Below, piece after piece: positions 35,570-45,475 of a stretch of 64,000 bases of DNA (positions are counted from its first letter, which is position 1; the number at the start of each line of letters is the position of its first letter). The DNA comes from Chrysoporthe austroafricana (Eukaryota; Ascomycota; Sordariomycetes; Diaporthales; Cryphonectriaceae), in the NCBI GenBank assembly GCA_001051155.2, contig JYIP02000011.1:1116001-1180000 (forward strand). The letters are read 5' to 3'. A model generated the notes under the pieces. That model saw nothing but the letters and a program-made list of their open reading frames with translations. It was not told the DNA's origin and did not search any database. The translations under genes were made by a program, and so were the position numbers.

Positions 35570-37490
35570 TTAATTTCGCTTTATTCCGCTAAGCTTCCGT
35601 AAATTTGCAAAAACTGTATTAATAAGGCTATTAATATTACTAAAACCAAAATGCATTATGCAATTATCAAATCGTATTTTTCCGTAAATGCTTTGCTATA
35701 GGACTAAAACTAATAAGAAACGGTATATTTAGCTATGCTTAATTTCTATATAATATTATACTTTATATCTTAAGAAGAACTTTCCAAAGTTTGCTAAAGA
35801 AATAGAATTATATAATATGCTAAGTATATTTATAAAGTATCGCTTAAAGACTGCCTTTCCCTAAAAGGATATCGGTAGGCTATATATTTATATAATAGCG
35901 AAAGCCGTTTTTACCGTAATACTTACGTAACGAAAAACTATTTAAGCGATTTCTTTCGCTATTAAGAAGCTTATACGGTAGCCTTTTATTGGGCGCTAAT
36001 TAATAAAGATTATACTGATATAATAGACTAAGAGGTCGAATATAATATTTATATCCTTAATACCGAGCTAAGCAGCAGCGATATTAATCGGCTGCTAATT
36101 ATTAAGGAAGCTTAAAAGCTTATTTCACAATATTCTATGCTATTGTAAATTAATTATTCTAGCCTTATTTACGAAAGATAAGAATTTTATCTAGGCATTT
36201 TTACTAGCGCGAATATTATTACGAGCAAGGATATAGATAATAGATTAACGAATAATTTTATTAAAAGAGCATTGCTTGAATTTATCCCGAATTTACTTAC
36301 TGTTCGTAATCCTATTTGTATTCCATATACCCTATTAATAGCTTATCGTATCTTATTCCCTATTATAATATCGAAAGACGATCGCTTACGAAATAAGCAT
36401 AGCCGTTATATTAAAGATAAGGCTAAACAAATAATACTAAGCAATTGCAATAATCTTATTAAAAAGGAAATAAATACTATACGCTATGCAACCAATATAA
36501 TAGAAATCGTTATAATCCATAAATATAATCGTAATATAGCCCTTATTACTTAGAAGAAAATAGCCAAGAATATTAAACCAATTTTAGCCAAACTTAAAGC
36601 TCTTAAGCCTATTATGCTAGTCGTTAATCTAAGCCTATTTGCTATAATAGAACGAAATTTTATAATGCTAGCCAAGCGCTATCGAATTATAAACGATATT
36701 ATCGACTTAACCGAAAATAATTTACCGAATACAGCTAGTCTATTAGCTATATTAAGCAAAGCTTCCCGAGCCAGTATCAATAATACCCTGCCTTTGCAAG
36801 CTATATTTTGCGCTATCCCTGCTTTATCTATCAAATATAATCCCAAATCCAAAACTATTAAGGCCGAAATTGCGGTATATTATTGCACGCTAGCTTTCTA
36901 TATATCCAAAGAATATATATATTATAATTTTACTTAAGGAAGCAATTTCGGTACTAATTATCTTTATATTATTAATAATTTCGCCATTTATAATAATATT
37001 AAATTCGGCATTATCGGAATTTACGATAGTCGTATCTAGTATTTCTTTCTTTTTACTATAAGAGAATATATATACGAATTCGTTATTTGGTTCCGCAATC
37101 TTGATCTTATTATTTTATCCAACCGGTCGGGCTTATATTTTATTATAAACCAAATCTTCCGTTTCGAATATAACTTTAAGGCTATTAAGATCGTTTTTAC
37201 TAAAGATAATATAAATTACAATTTTAATATTATTTTTCAAAAATAAGCTAACGAAAATAAAGATTATTTTAGCGCTACCCGGTCCTTATAATACTAAAAT
37301 CGCATAATAAGCTTCAAATCCTATATCCAAACGTATAGGCTAATTAAAATCTTGCAGCTTAATATTTATAATTATACCAATTTTTGCAATTATATCGGAA
37401 AAGAAGAATTATTTGCTATATTCCTTTGCAATTTATTAAACTTTAAAGCTATTGCTAAAGCTTGGGAAATTATTTTTAATTAGTAAATAT
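35570..37490 (+). pseudogene. Unassigned accessory ORF downstream of pol in G1 copy B
   Basis: One register from about 35570 to 37490 with RIP-type stops only. Two stretches stay open: 36272-36553 (93 codons; YTLLIAYRILFPIIIS, RLRNKHSRYIKDKAKQIILS) and 36614-36937 (107 codons; LAKRYRIINDIIDLTENN, PALSIKYNPKSKTIKAEIAV). It aligns without indel-type shifts to copy A 12340-14215. Same sense as gag-pol and located where some retroelements carry env, but composition and lack of membrane segments do not support a glycoprotein. Possible captured host gene or element-specific factor; no family recognised. Confidence 0.66.
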
Positions 37491-38165
37491 AGCTATTATT
37501 TATCGATATAATATTATTAGCAATATATAATACTGCTTTCTTCTAATAATTTATAAACTTAGCTATTTATATTAAAGACTAATTATAATATTATTATATA
37601 ATAACTATATATGGCTATCGGCTTTGCATACCAATATATCCTATTATAACTTTACTTTACATTTACTACTATTATACTTATTTAATATTTTATTATCTGA
37701 AAGCTATACTTTCTATTAATATTTATAAGCAATTTTGGTTTTTAGTTATATCTATACCAAATATTTCAGCAGTAAATACGATTAAGCATTACCGAAATAT
37801 ACTTAAATATCGGCTAGCCTTATTATATACAAATATTATATATATTTATCCATTTTAAGCATAAACCGATTATAATAGAAGATCAATTTTAAGCTCCCGG
37901 CATAAGCAGGTTTTCTTTTAGTTTTCGGCATAGGCATATTTATTATTCAAGTTCCTAGTATAGGTACGTTTATTTGTTAGGATTCTGGCACGAATCGGTT
38001 TCATGAAACGATTATTATTTCCTATATAATCTCTTTTATTTAATAGTGCCGTTATGCTTTTCCTTACTATATAACTTAGAGTCCTACTATATCGTATTAC
38101 CGCTACTCAAAACGTCTTTAATAATTAGCTTTCTTTATGGATAAAGGTTATAAAGGGCCAGCAAT
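37491..38165 (+). other. Spacer between accessory ORF and 3' LTR of G1 copy B
   Basis: AT-rich; no coding frame recognised. Contains GGCATAAG/GGTACG-type short repeats (37890-38000) also present in copy A (14640-14720). The purine-rich run before the LTR is not clear. Confidence 0.45.
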
Positions 38166-38373
38166 TGATAGCAAAACCTATAGATAAGGTAAATTTGTAA
38201 TAGATTCGCCTAATAAATCTATAGTAAATCCCCTAGTAAATATGTAATGAATTCACTAGGTAGATGCCATACCTTTACTAGGGGGCTTATATAATGCCCT
38301 GATAAGCTTTTAGCGTAGTTTACTTTTTTGGAAAAACCAGGCTTCATAATATATTTCAGTACGTTTACTATTA
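38166..38373 (+). repeat. 3' LTR of G1 copy B (208 bp), heavily RIP-mutated
   Basis: TGATAGCAAAACC to TTTACTATTA; same length as the 5' LTR. It differs from it mainly by G-to-A and C-to-T changes. GCGTG follows at 38374. Confidence 0.93.
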
Positions 38374-38378
38374 GCGTG
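38374..38378. repeat. Target-site duplication GCGTG, right copy, of G1 copy B
   Basis: Matches 27714-27718. Only 9 further bases of the original flank separate it from the TA duplication of the next transposon. Confidence 0.93.
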
Positions 38379-38389
38379 CCTATTATGTA

Positions 38390-40246
38390 AGTCGGACCCG
38401 GTATTTCCGGACCCCCTTTAGTTCCGGACCCCCCTCCCGGACTACACTACCATATAGATAACTAGATACATTCTCGATTTATTTCTTCTATTCAGCTATT
38501 ACAATACATTCCTCTTCAGCAATAAGTAAATCGATATCGCTCTCTCTATCTGAACTATCCTTTTGTTAATTAATTGCATTTTGAGCTCTTTGTATAGCCC
38601 TGATATTAGCAAACTTGGAATTCGGGCTAATATCGACCTTTTTTCGTTTCCTAAGTCTGGATGCTTCAATCTGTACTTTGAAAGCTTTATTTTCTTCGAG
38701 AGCCTTAGCTAGCGATAGGTCTCTCTCGTCCCAAGCTTTTTGTATCTTTCTGAAAAGTAAATGCTATGCAAGTATAGAAGAGAGATAGTGCCGATTGCTT
38801 TGCAGCTAATAGTATAAATCTTTAATTTTCCTAAAGGTCGAATATATATCTGATTGATTCAGGCTAGATTTCGGGATAGGTTTAGGTCTTATTAATTGCT
38901 TTGGACCTGAATCCGATTGCTTAGAAGTACGTTACCGGACGTTCTCGAAGAGAAGAGGGCTGAAGAGTGGTTTAGCTAGCCTGATCGGCTATAGACTTGT
39001 TACTTTCTAGCCAGACTGGATATTCTGGCTAGATAGGCTTTCTTCTCGTGCTAGGCAATAGTTTTCGAGAAAAAATTGCTTGCTTAGAATTGTAAAGTCG
39101 CCCTATTGACCTAGAAAGTTAACCTTCTTTCTGTAAGCCCTCTTAAGCGAAGAAAAAATACTTAGGTCAAGAGGTTAAAATATGTAAGAAATATAAGGAA
39201 GCAAATAAAGCAATAGAATATTGTTCTGGAAGCATTCCCATATAAATTCGTCAATTGTATAGCTGCTATAGCTATCTAGAATTAATAGCTTTGCTTCCGA
39301 AAGGTTTTCTAGCTGGCTATTAGGGATATAAATCTTTTTAAGCCATTCGAATGCCGTTATATTTATTATCTATCCGTTATCTATAATATCGAATTGCTAG
39401 CCTTTAAAAGGTTTTAAGAGAGATAGAAACTATTGCTGCTATATAATCTTCCCTTTAAAAATAACTAGAAAAAGGAAATAGCTGCCCGTCGCTAAAATGC
39501 ATTCGATAAACGAAATCCAGGTTTTAGATCCAGGGTCTTTTTTCTATATAGAACGTAATGAAAAGCTTCCGAGGACTAATCTATTCTCTCTTTAACTTTC
39601 AATTATTCTAGCTTCGTCTATATTCTATCGGTTAGCCGGCTTGATAGCTTGAATCCGGAGAAAGTCCAGTAAATAGAATTAAGACCGAATTACTTCCGTT
39701 ATTATTCCGTTGATTCGATCTGAAGATATCCTTCTAGCCCTTAGAGTTCCTATCTTTGGATGCCTTCTCAAAAAAGTTCTAATCCAATCTTTTCCAAGAG
39801 GCTGAAAATCTCCTTTAATCTCGAAGACCTTCTGGACAAAGAACCTTATTTCTGAATGGCTTGGTAGCAAGCCTAAAGCAGCTTGAGAAAGAACCTATTG
39901 GGCTAGATAGTCTTCTTGGGTAGTCGAGAGTCTCTGGTTTGCTTGATAGGCTGTTTTATATGGCTGTTTGCTAGCTAGACGGCGGAAAAGAGTAGTCTTC
40001 GGAATAGCCCAAGTTGAGGAGGCCTTTTTAATAGATAGGCCATTTCTGATAGCATTAATAGCCTCAGCTATTTCTTTTTCGGAATAGGTTTTCATTGCGT
40101 TTATATTAATGTCTGGTAAAAATATGAAGCTATTTGGAAAAGAAATGAAAGAGAAAACGTTAAGTATATAGAGGTAGTTAAAGTGGCGGTATGGTCCGGG
40201 AGGGGGGTCCGGAACTAGGGGGGGTCCGGAAATACCGGGTCCGACT
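38390..40246 (-). mobile_element. Fot1/pogo-type DNA transposon, copy 2 (1857 bp)
   Basis: Ends AGTCGGACCC...GGGTCCGACT with TA at 38388-38389 and 40247-40248. The TIR again holds two TTCCGGACCCCC-type motifs. The transposase is on minus. Length equals copy 1 to the base; outer TIR sequence is different. It inserted 15 bp from the 3' LTR of G1 copy B. Confidence 0.93.
38488..40095 (-). pseudogene. Fot1/pogo transposase, copy 2 (RIP stops)
   Basis: ATG at 40095, stop at 38488; 536 codons in one register, same length as copy 1. Pipsqueak-type HTH: KEIAEAINAIRNGLSIKKAS, then WAIPKTTLFRRLAS (residues about 6-43). A CENP-B-type second HTH follows: DWIRTFLRRHPKIGTLRARR. DDE region: NIDEARII, then LLILDSYSSYTIDEF, then PLDLSIFSSLKRAYRK, so the three catalytic acidic positions are still Asp. 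The C-terminal tail has the charged helix and KRKKVDISPNSKF. Several in-frame TAA/TAG of CAG/TGG origin disable it. Confidence 0.9.
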
Positions 40247-40405
40247 TATCACACGGATGTTGGTGATTCACCACATGCACGTCTAACGCTCACTGGGGAA
40301 CCCAGAATCACATTAAGCTGAAGGTGTATATAACAGAATGAACTGTTTCCTAATGTAATATGAACCTGTACAATTTTCATCTTTGGCGCATTTATACCCA
40401 AGTCG

Positions 40406-41112
40406 ATGATGTCTTCCACCATAAGTGACCCACACAACAATCCACTTGATATTTATAATCCCCTTCAAACAAGGAACTTCACGCGGATTATAGTATTAAA
40501 AGCAAGGCGTGGCACACACCATATCTACTTCAACCTCAAGCTAGTCAACCTCGACGACGAGCTAGACTTCGAAGTTATATCATGTGTCTAAGGCAGCACC
40601 GTGAAAAGCAGGTTTGTCACGTGTAACGGTGTCCGGATAAAAGTCATTGCGAACCTATAAGAAGCCCTACTACAAGTTTGCTATATGTCGAAACCCCGGG
40701 CGATATGGGCTAACTCGATTTGTATCAATCAAAATGACCCTTAACAGAAAGACTTGCAAGTCGCCCTAATGGGTTCAATATACGCTATAGCACGACGAGT
40801 ACTTCTCCACCTCGTTAGAAGCGACCCTGAGAGTTACATACTACGGGTAGCGTCAACTATATCAGAGGTTAATGCTATAACCCACTAAACGTTGCGCGAG
40901 ACTGGACTAGGGTAAAGCCCTTTCCATATCCAGCGATGGAAATAACCAACCGGATGCTGATAGACATACGATATGAATTATTGCGTTACTTTTTGAATCA
41001 GCTTGAGTTCCAATGCGACTGGGTTTTTCAAAAGGCTAGCCTAGTACGAGACGCCGTTATGCTCTATAGCTCTGATATCGAGATTAGCTAGCGCGCATTA
41101 ATGGCCTACCGT
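40406..41112 (+). pseudogene. HET-domain (heterokaryon incompatibility) protein, RIP-broken
   Basis: The frame starting at 40406 reads IIVLKARRGTHHIYFNLKL and LDDELDFEVISCV, then a TAA where the invariant SYVWG Trp should be. Next come CNGVRIKVIANL, AIWANSICINQNDP, QVALMGSIYAIARRVLLHL, the core HET box (R-x-IW-x-DAICINQ-D). Internal stops replace Trp/Gln. A change of frame leads to CDWVFQKASLVRDAVMLYSS (about 41014-41075), matching the W-x-x-QE-x-x-LAR motif; this may be an intron or a frameshift. HET proteins trigger cell death after fusion of incompatible strains. The 3' part is not recovered. The gene lies 160 bp from the RIP-mutated transposon. Confidence 0.82.
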
Positions 41113-41291
41113 ATATAGTACTTTTATTGCGCTTCTAAAATTCAAATCGGATATGAAATACTCTATATTAATATATACAGAATACTGTACGAATATTAAA
41201 ACTTCTGTAGTCTACCTGTTTCTCGCTCAGAATTTGCAATACGATAGCAAGCGTCTCCCCTAATAGCCAGATCTTGTTCACTCTCCTTACG

Positions 41292-42720
41292 ATGGCAGGT
41301 GGAAAGCCTACAAGCCGATATGTTTGGGTTCAGAACCAGAATAGAGACCCTTCTGTAGCCTTTTCTCGAGCTTCAAAAAAGCTATAGCAAGATGCATATA
41401 ATCCTCGACGCGGTACTGCCAGAGCCTCCCAGGACGATGCAATCCTGATTTCCAGCAATAACGAGTCTGATTGGGGCGTCGGCGATCTCGAAGATATCGA
41501 ATCTGACACGTCTTTCCCGCCAATTGAGCTTCTTCTGGCTGCCAAACGCAAAGATAGTGAATCTGGCAGTACCGCCGGTGCAGGTATGTACCTGAATTCT
41601 CCATGTCTAGGCGGATAGTTATGCTGATACGCTTAAGCCGACGAGAGTTGCAATATTGCATTCGGCAGTAATGGCGATATTGATGTTATCGAGCCATCTG
41701 GTACTGGGGAAGCCGACCTGGACGATAAGATTGGCCCGCAGTGCTCTCATGCACCCCTATCTTCCCCACCACTGGCACGGTTACCACATGCCTCGCCGGG
41801 GCCTTTCCAGGTAGAGCAGGACCAGCCGATTCCCGCTGGCAGTGCCTCGTATAAAGCTGGGCAGGCACCCGCTCCCGAGGACGCCACATATGGTGAGTCG
41901 GCCGAGGAGATGGCTCGCGCGTCGCCGCCAGGAGCAGAGTCTCAGCATATGCCCAGCCCAGGCCGTTTCCTTTTGTGGTATGCATATTGGCGTGATGATG
42001 CATTTGTAGATGCGATCTCATCCTGTCACTGCGCTGTGTGCACAGGAGTGCCCTGTCCAATACGTTGCTGAGAACCGCAAAATGCGGGGGCGGCTGAGAA
42101 CGATTGGCTGTTGAGCACCTTCCATTCGTGCGGTGTAAGTACGGACTAACGAAATGGGTTGGTCCGCGTCGCCGTCTCATGAGGCAACTGGCAAGCGTTG
42201 GCAGCGTCTCCTGCAGACTTCATTCTGGTCGACATTCTGGATCGGAGATCACAGCGTCTGGTTGGACACCTTGTCAATCTCAAACATGGCGTGCGATAGA
42301 ATTATTGGATGGTTATTTCCTAAAGATTCACTCTGTATAGACACCCTTGCACTCACCCTCTCCGTCTCTATCCTCTGGATTCCACGGCACGCTTTGTCAG
42401 CCGCGTGCTTTTCGATCGACCGACCGTACTTGCCCGCCTCCTAGAGCTCCACTATGTTATACTTGCCGTCGTTTCAGATGAAATGGGTGACATTGCAGCC
42501 CTGCTACACAGGATACTCTAGACTCACATAATGCACTTCTATAAGCTAAGCTTGAAAAGTTAGCGTGACGCCTGGCAGTAAGAGCTGGAACAAACTGGCC
42601 GTCTAGCCACTCAATCTGTATCCCATACTCCTGATAATCTCAAATATTAGTGGCGAATCAACCTAGGTTAGAAATTGTGCAACCTATAGTCTAGCATAGC
42701 TAACTAGTAGCGAGTCATAA
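41292..42720 (+). pseudogene. Unrecognised acidic protein gene, one intron visible, several stops
   Basis: From ATG 41292 the frame gives MAGGKPTSRYVWVQNQN, an early TAG, then an acidic stretch (ESDWGVGDLEDIESDTSF). An intron at 41584-41637 (54 bp, GTATGT, GCTGAT branch site, AAG acceptor) restores continuity to DESCNIAFGSNGDIDVIEPS. A Pro/Ala-rich linker (about 41740-41960) leads to LLWYAYWRDDAFVDAI and CHCAVCTGVPCPI. The same register resumes at about 42216 as FILVDILDRRSQRLVGHLVN and VLFDRPTVLARLLELHYVIL, up to about 42720. TAG/TAA/TGA codons interrupt it; some may be unrecognised introns. No family assigned. The CxC-x2-C cluster might bind metal. Confidence 0.45.
42036..42165. repeat. Direct repeat, copy 1 of 2
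   Basis: Shares TGTGCACAGGA, GGGCGGCTGAGAACGA and CCATTCGTGC with 42783-42935 in the same order. The second copy has about 24 bp more after CCAATAC. Both orientations have short frames; nature unknown. Confidence 0.6.
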
Positions 42721-42782
42721 AGTTAGTACCAATCCCGAGACGTCCAACATGCATACGCGGAGCAATTTGAACTTCCTCAAGG

Positions 42783-42935
42783 GTCTATGTGCACAGGATG
42801 CCCCGTCCAATACATCGATCACGACAGACTGGCCTGCTGAGAGCCACAAATTGTGAGGGCGGCTGAGAACGACTAGCTGTCGAGTACCCTCCATTCGTGC
42901 AGTGTAGGTACGGACCAACGAAATGGTTGGGCAGG
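42783..42935. repeat. Direct repeat, copy 2 of 2
   Basis: Second copy of the repeat at 42036-42165, 0.75 kb downstream. The minus strand has a 67-codon frame here (42715-42918), too short to call. Confidence 0.6.
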
Positions 42936-43668
42936 GTTCCGAGGACCAGTGTCAAGACCTAGCCGAATGCCGTTGGTGTGGAGGTAGCTTCCGTTTCACC
43001 GGGTGTGGTCCGGAATGTCAGTGTGGCCTGGATCCCGGATCTCAACGCGGCCCAGTTGGGAGCCTTACTTCAGCGTGCACCGACTCGAGCAGTTCCAAAA
43101 TATATTCACTCAATCTACGTCCCGACAGACGTCGACGGCCCCCACTCCCTTGTCTATGATCCCATATTCTGGCTGCTCTACCGTGCTTCCCATATCCTTG
43201 CTCCGTATCCTAGCTCCCGTATCCATCCATCCGTGTAATGACCACGAGGTCAAGCTCTTGAATCCCATATCGTGGATCCCATAGCAGGTCTTTGCGGAAC
43301 ATTGTGAAGAAATCTATAGCACATGGAAGGAGTTGCTACAGAATAAGACCCTGCTAGATAATACGACAAGCTCTGACAACCGTGTGCTGGACGCAATTAG
43401 GGCCTTGGACAACAGAATGAAATACCCAGAGAACCGTGGCGTAGCGAGGCTTGCATATGGGTCATGAGGAGCCCGATTTCATGCGGGAGGCCAACTACCC
43501 CGCAAACCTTGGGAGGCTTGGTGGTGTCGGGTTGATGGCGTTAGACGAGGTGAAAAGGTCTCATCTATCCAACATACAGATTAGACTCATTCTCGAGCCC
43601 GCTTGCGATCGAAAATTCCCCATCCAATACTGCTGTGGCCCGTCATAATTATTGGATTTCACCTAGAC
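42936..43668. other. Degenerate region upstream of the MATE gene
   Basis: GC-normal. A plus frame at 42978-43238 (VRNVSVAWIPDLNAAQLGAL then VDGPHSLVYDPIFWLLYR) and one at about 43288-43450 (EEIYSTWKELLQNKTLL) look coding-like but cannot be joined or assigned. Probably decayed gene fragments; the end must hold the MATE promoter. Confidence 0.35.
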
Positions 43669-45349
43669 ATGACGGGGAGAATGCTGTCAGCAAAAGACCC
43701 GGACGCTGAAGTTTCCCCTGGCTCGGTACAAAACTCCCACAAGTGGAATGGCATGGTTCTGAGCCGAGAGACGTAATTTACCATCGTCTTTCGTTGCGAT
43801 AATTGAAGCTTACATTCATTTAGATACTGGGGTTCTCTCGCATGGAACTTCGTCGCCTTCCTCCCGCCCGCATTATACTCTACCCTCAGCAAACTCTGGA
43901 TCGCTAACATCGACTCGAGCCAAGTCGTCACAACAGATGTGTACACCTATATTTCCGTGGTTGCCCAGGTCCTCAATGATGGTCTCCCGCGAACCGCTTG
44001 GCTAATCATCGGCGACAATGCTACGCGCACGATTTCTTCACGCATCGCTTTGTCTCACACCCTCGTTCTATTTCAAGCTACCGTGGGTCTCGTGATGACT
44101 GTCGTCTTCGTTGCCGCAGCCAAGTCCTTCGCCGCTGTTTTCGTGCCTCCCGAAGTTAGGCAGTCATCGCTGAACTACGTTCAAATATCTGCTCCTGTGG
44201 CACTGACATCTGCCGTCCAGGTCGCGATATCCTCGTGCACACGGGCTTTAGATCTTCCCGACGTCCCTTTAATAATTAGCTCCACCGGGTTCATTGTCAA
44301 CATAGTGCTGGACTTGCTCTTCATATCGTACTTCCACGTCGGTTCGTTTCAGCCAACCATACTGACCCAAGCCGGTATCCGTCTTGCCTGCGATATGGTC
44401 GCAGCCATCGCCGGCGTAGCATACTTCATCTACACCACGAGGAAGATGCAAGCCCAACTCGGCTCACCCGAGGAACGTATACAACCACAGATGAAAGCCC
44501 TGGCCATCTTGTTCCGTCCGGCCGTATACACATTCGCTGAATCTGTGATTCGAAATTCTATTTACCTCTGGCTTGTCAGCCGAATCATCTCTCTCGGACA
44601 AAGCTATGCGACAGCATGGGGTGTCTTCAATACGATCCGATGGGGCTTGATTATGGTTCCTGTCCAAGCCCTTGAGGCTTCAACATTAACGTTTGTCGGA
44701 CACCACTGGGGCAGGTGGAGGGCGGAAGTCGGAGCTAGCCGCCGCAGGCCTGTTGCAAGTTGGCAAGACATAAAAGGTTCGATCATCGCCTTATGTGAAG
44801 CAGTTTCAATGGTACTAATTTTCACTAGCGATCGTCCGTCCAGCCATTGTTTCTTCGGCCATTGCTCTTGCCATTGAGGTTCCTGTATGCATCTTTCTCT
44901 CTCTATGGGGGATGCGGGAGTTCGCTTTTTACATTTCCGACTCTGATCAAGTGGCATTGATAACCCGTACCATGTGGCGAGTAAGTACTCTCATCCACCG
45001 AATTGTTCGCGGGTATCGGCCCCCAAGACTAATAATATTGACGAAGAACATTGACTGGTGCTATATTTTCTACGCATTAAACTACCAGCTTGCCGCCGTC
45101 CTTCTTGCCACAGTACCACGTTGGTATCTTTATCAAGCTTTGGGTTCAAACTTTTTATGGATGCTGCCGTGGGCGATTATAGTGACTGTGGTTCAACTAA
45201 CTCAAGATCATGCATGGACATTTTATTCTATAATCTTTGGGGGTGCTTTAGTATTCGACTTTTTCAATGTTTCACTTGTGCTTGCGCTCTGGGCTTGGAA
45301 ACTCATGAAAGGCAAGGTCAAGGTTCAACCTGCGACGGGGAGGATGTAG
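43669..45349 (+). CDS. MATE-family multidrug/toxin efflux transporter, four exons
   Basis: Exons 43669-43772, 43824-44776, 44829-44980 and 45047-45349; introns 51, 52 and 66 bp. Total 1512 nt, 503 residues, usual for eukaryotic MATE proteins. Intron 1 ends CTTACATTCATTTAG (branch and acceptor consensus) and joins LSRET to YWGSLAWNFVAFLPPALY. Landmarks: VVTTDVYTYISVVAQVLNDG, LPRTAWLIIGD, FNTIRWGLIMVPVQALEAST, TFVGHHWGRWRAE, and the C-terminal NYQLAAVLLATVPRWYLYQA. About 12 hydrophobic segments. Such carriers export organic cations or metabolites in exchange for H+ or Na+. Donors of introns 2 and 3 are GTTCGA (weak) and GTAAGT; the third acceptor is AAG, so those joins are less sure. The ankyrin gene ATG follows 127 bp after the stop, same strand. 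No RIP stops. Confidence 0.87.
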
Positions 45350-45475
45350 TTAATTCTGGACAGATGAGCGTGAGAATCCGTCCAATGAAGCCACAGCGAT
45401 ATAGAGAATTGCTTGAGCCGCGCTCGTGGTCTGGCTTTCTACGTAGGTGGCCAATCCCGGTTGTTATGGGAGGAC

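Larger units (their letters stand above)
27719..38373 (+). mobile_element. Ty3/Gypsy LTR retrotransposon, family G1 copy B, complete (10,655 bp)
   Basis: Bounded by GCGTG duplications and two 208-bp LTRs with TGATGG/TGATAG starts. Order: LTR, about 3 kb Gag-like region, protease, RT, RNase H, integrase, chromodomain-like tail, accessory ORF, about 0.7 kb spacer, LTR. It is unusually long for a Ty3 element because of the long gag and the downstream ORF. RIP has broken every frame. Collinear with copy A over its 3' 7.4 kb. The insertion lies between the monooxygenase gene and the HET pseudogene. Confidence 0.94.

Noticed and set aside
42978..43238. Tyrosinase-like VYDPIFWL motif (copper site DPIF-x-LHH)
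   Set aside because: The following residues are LYRASHI, not LHH-x-N-x-DR, and no upstream copper-A site is visible; too little to call.
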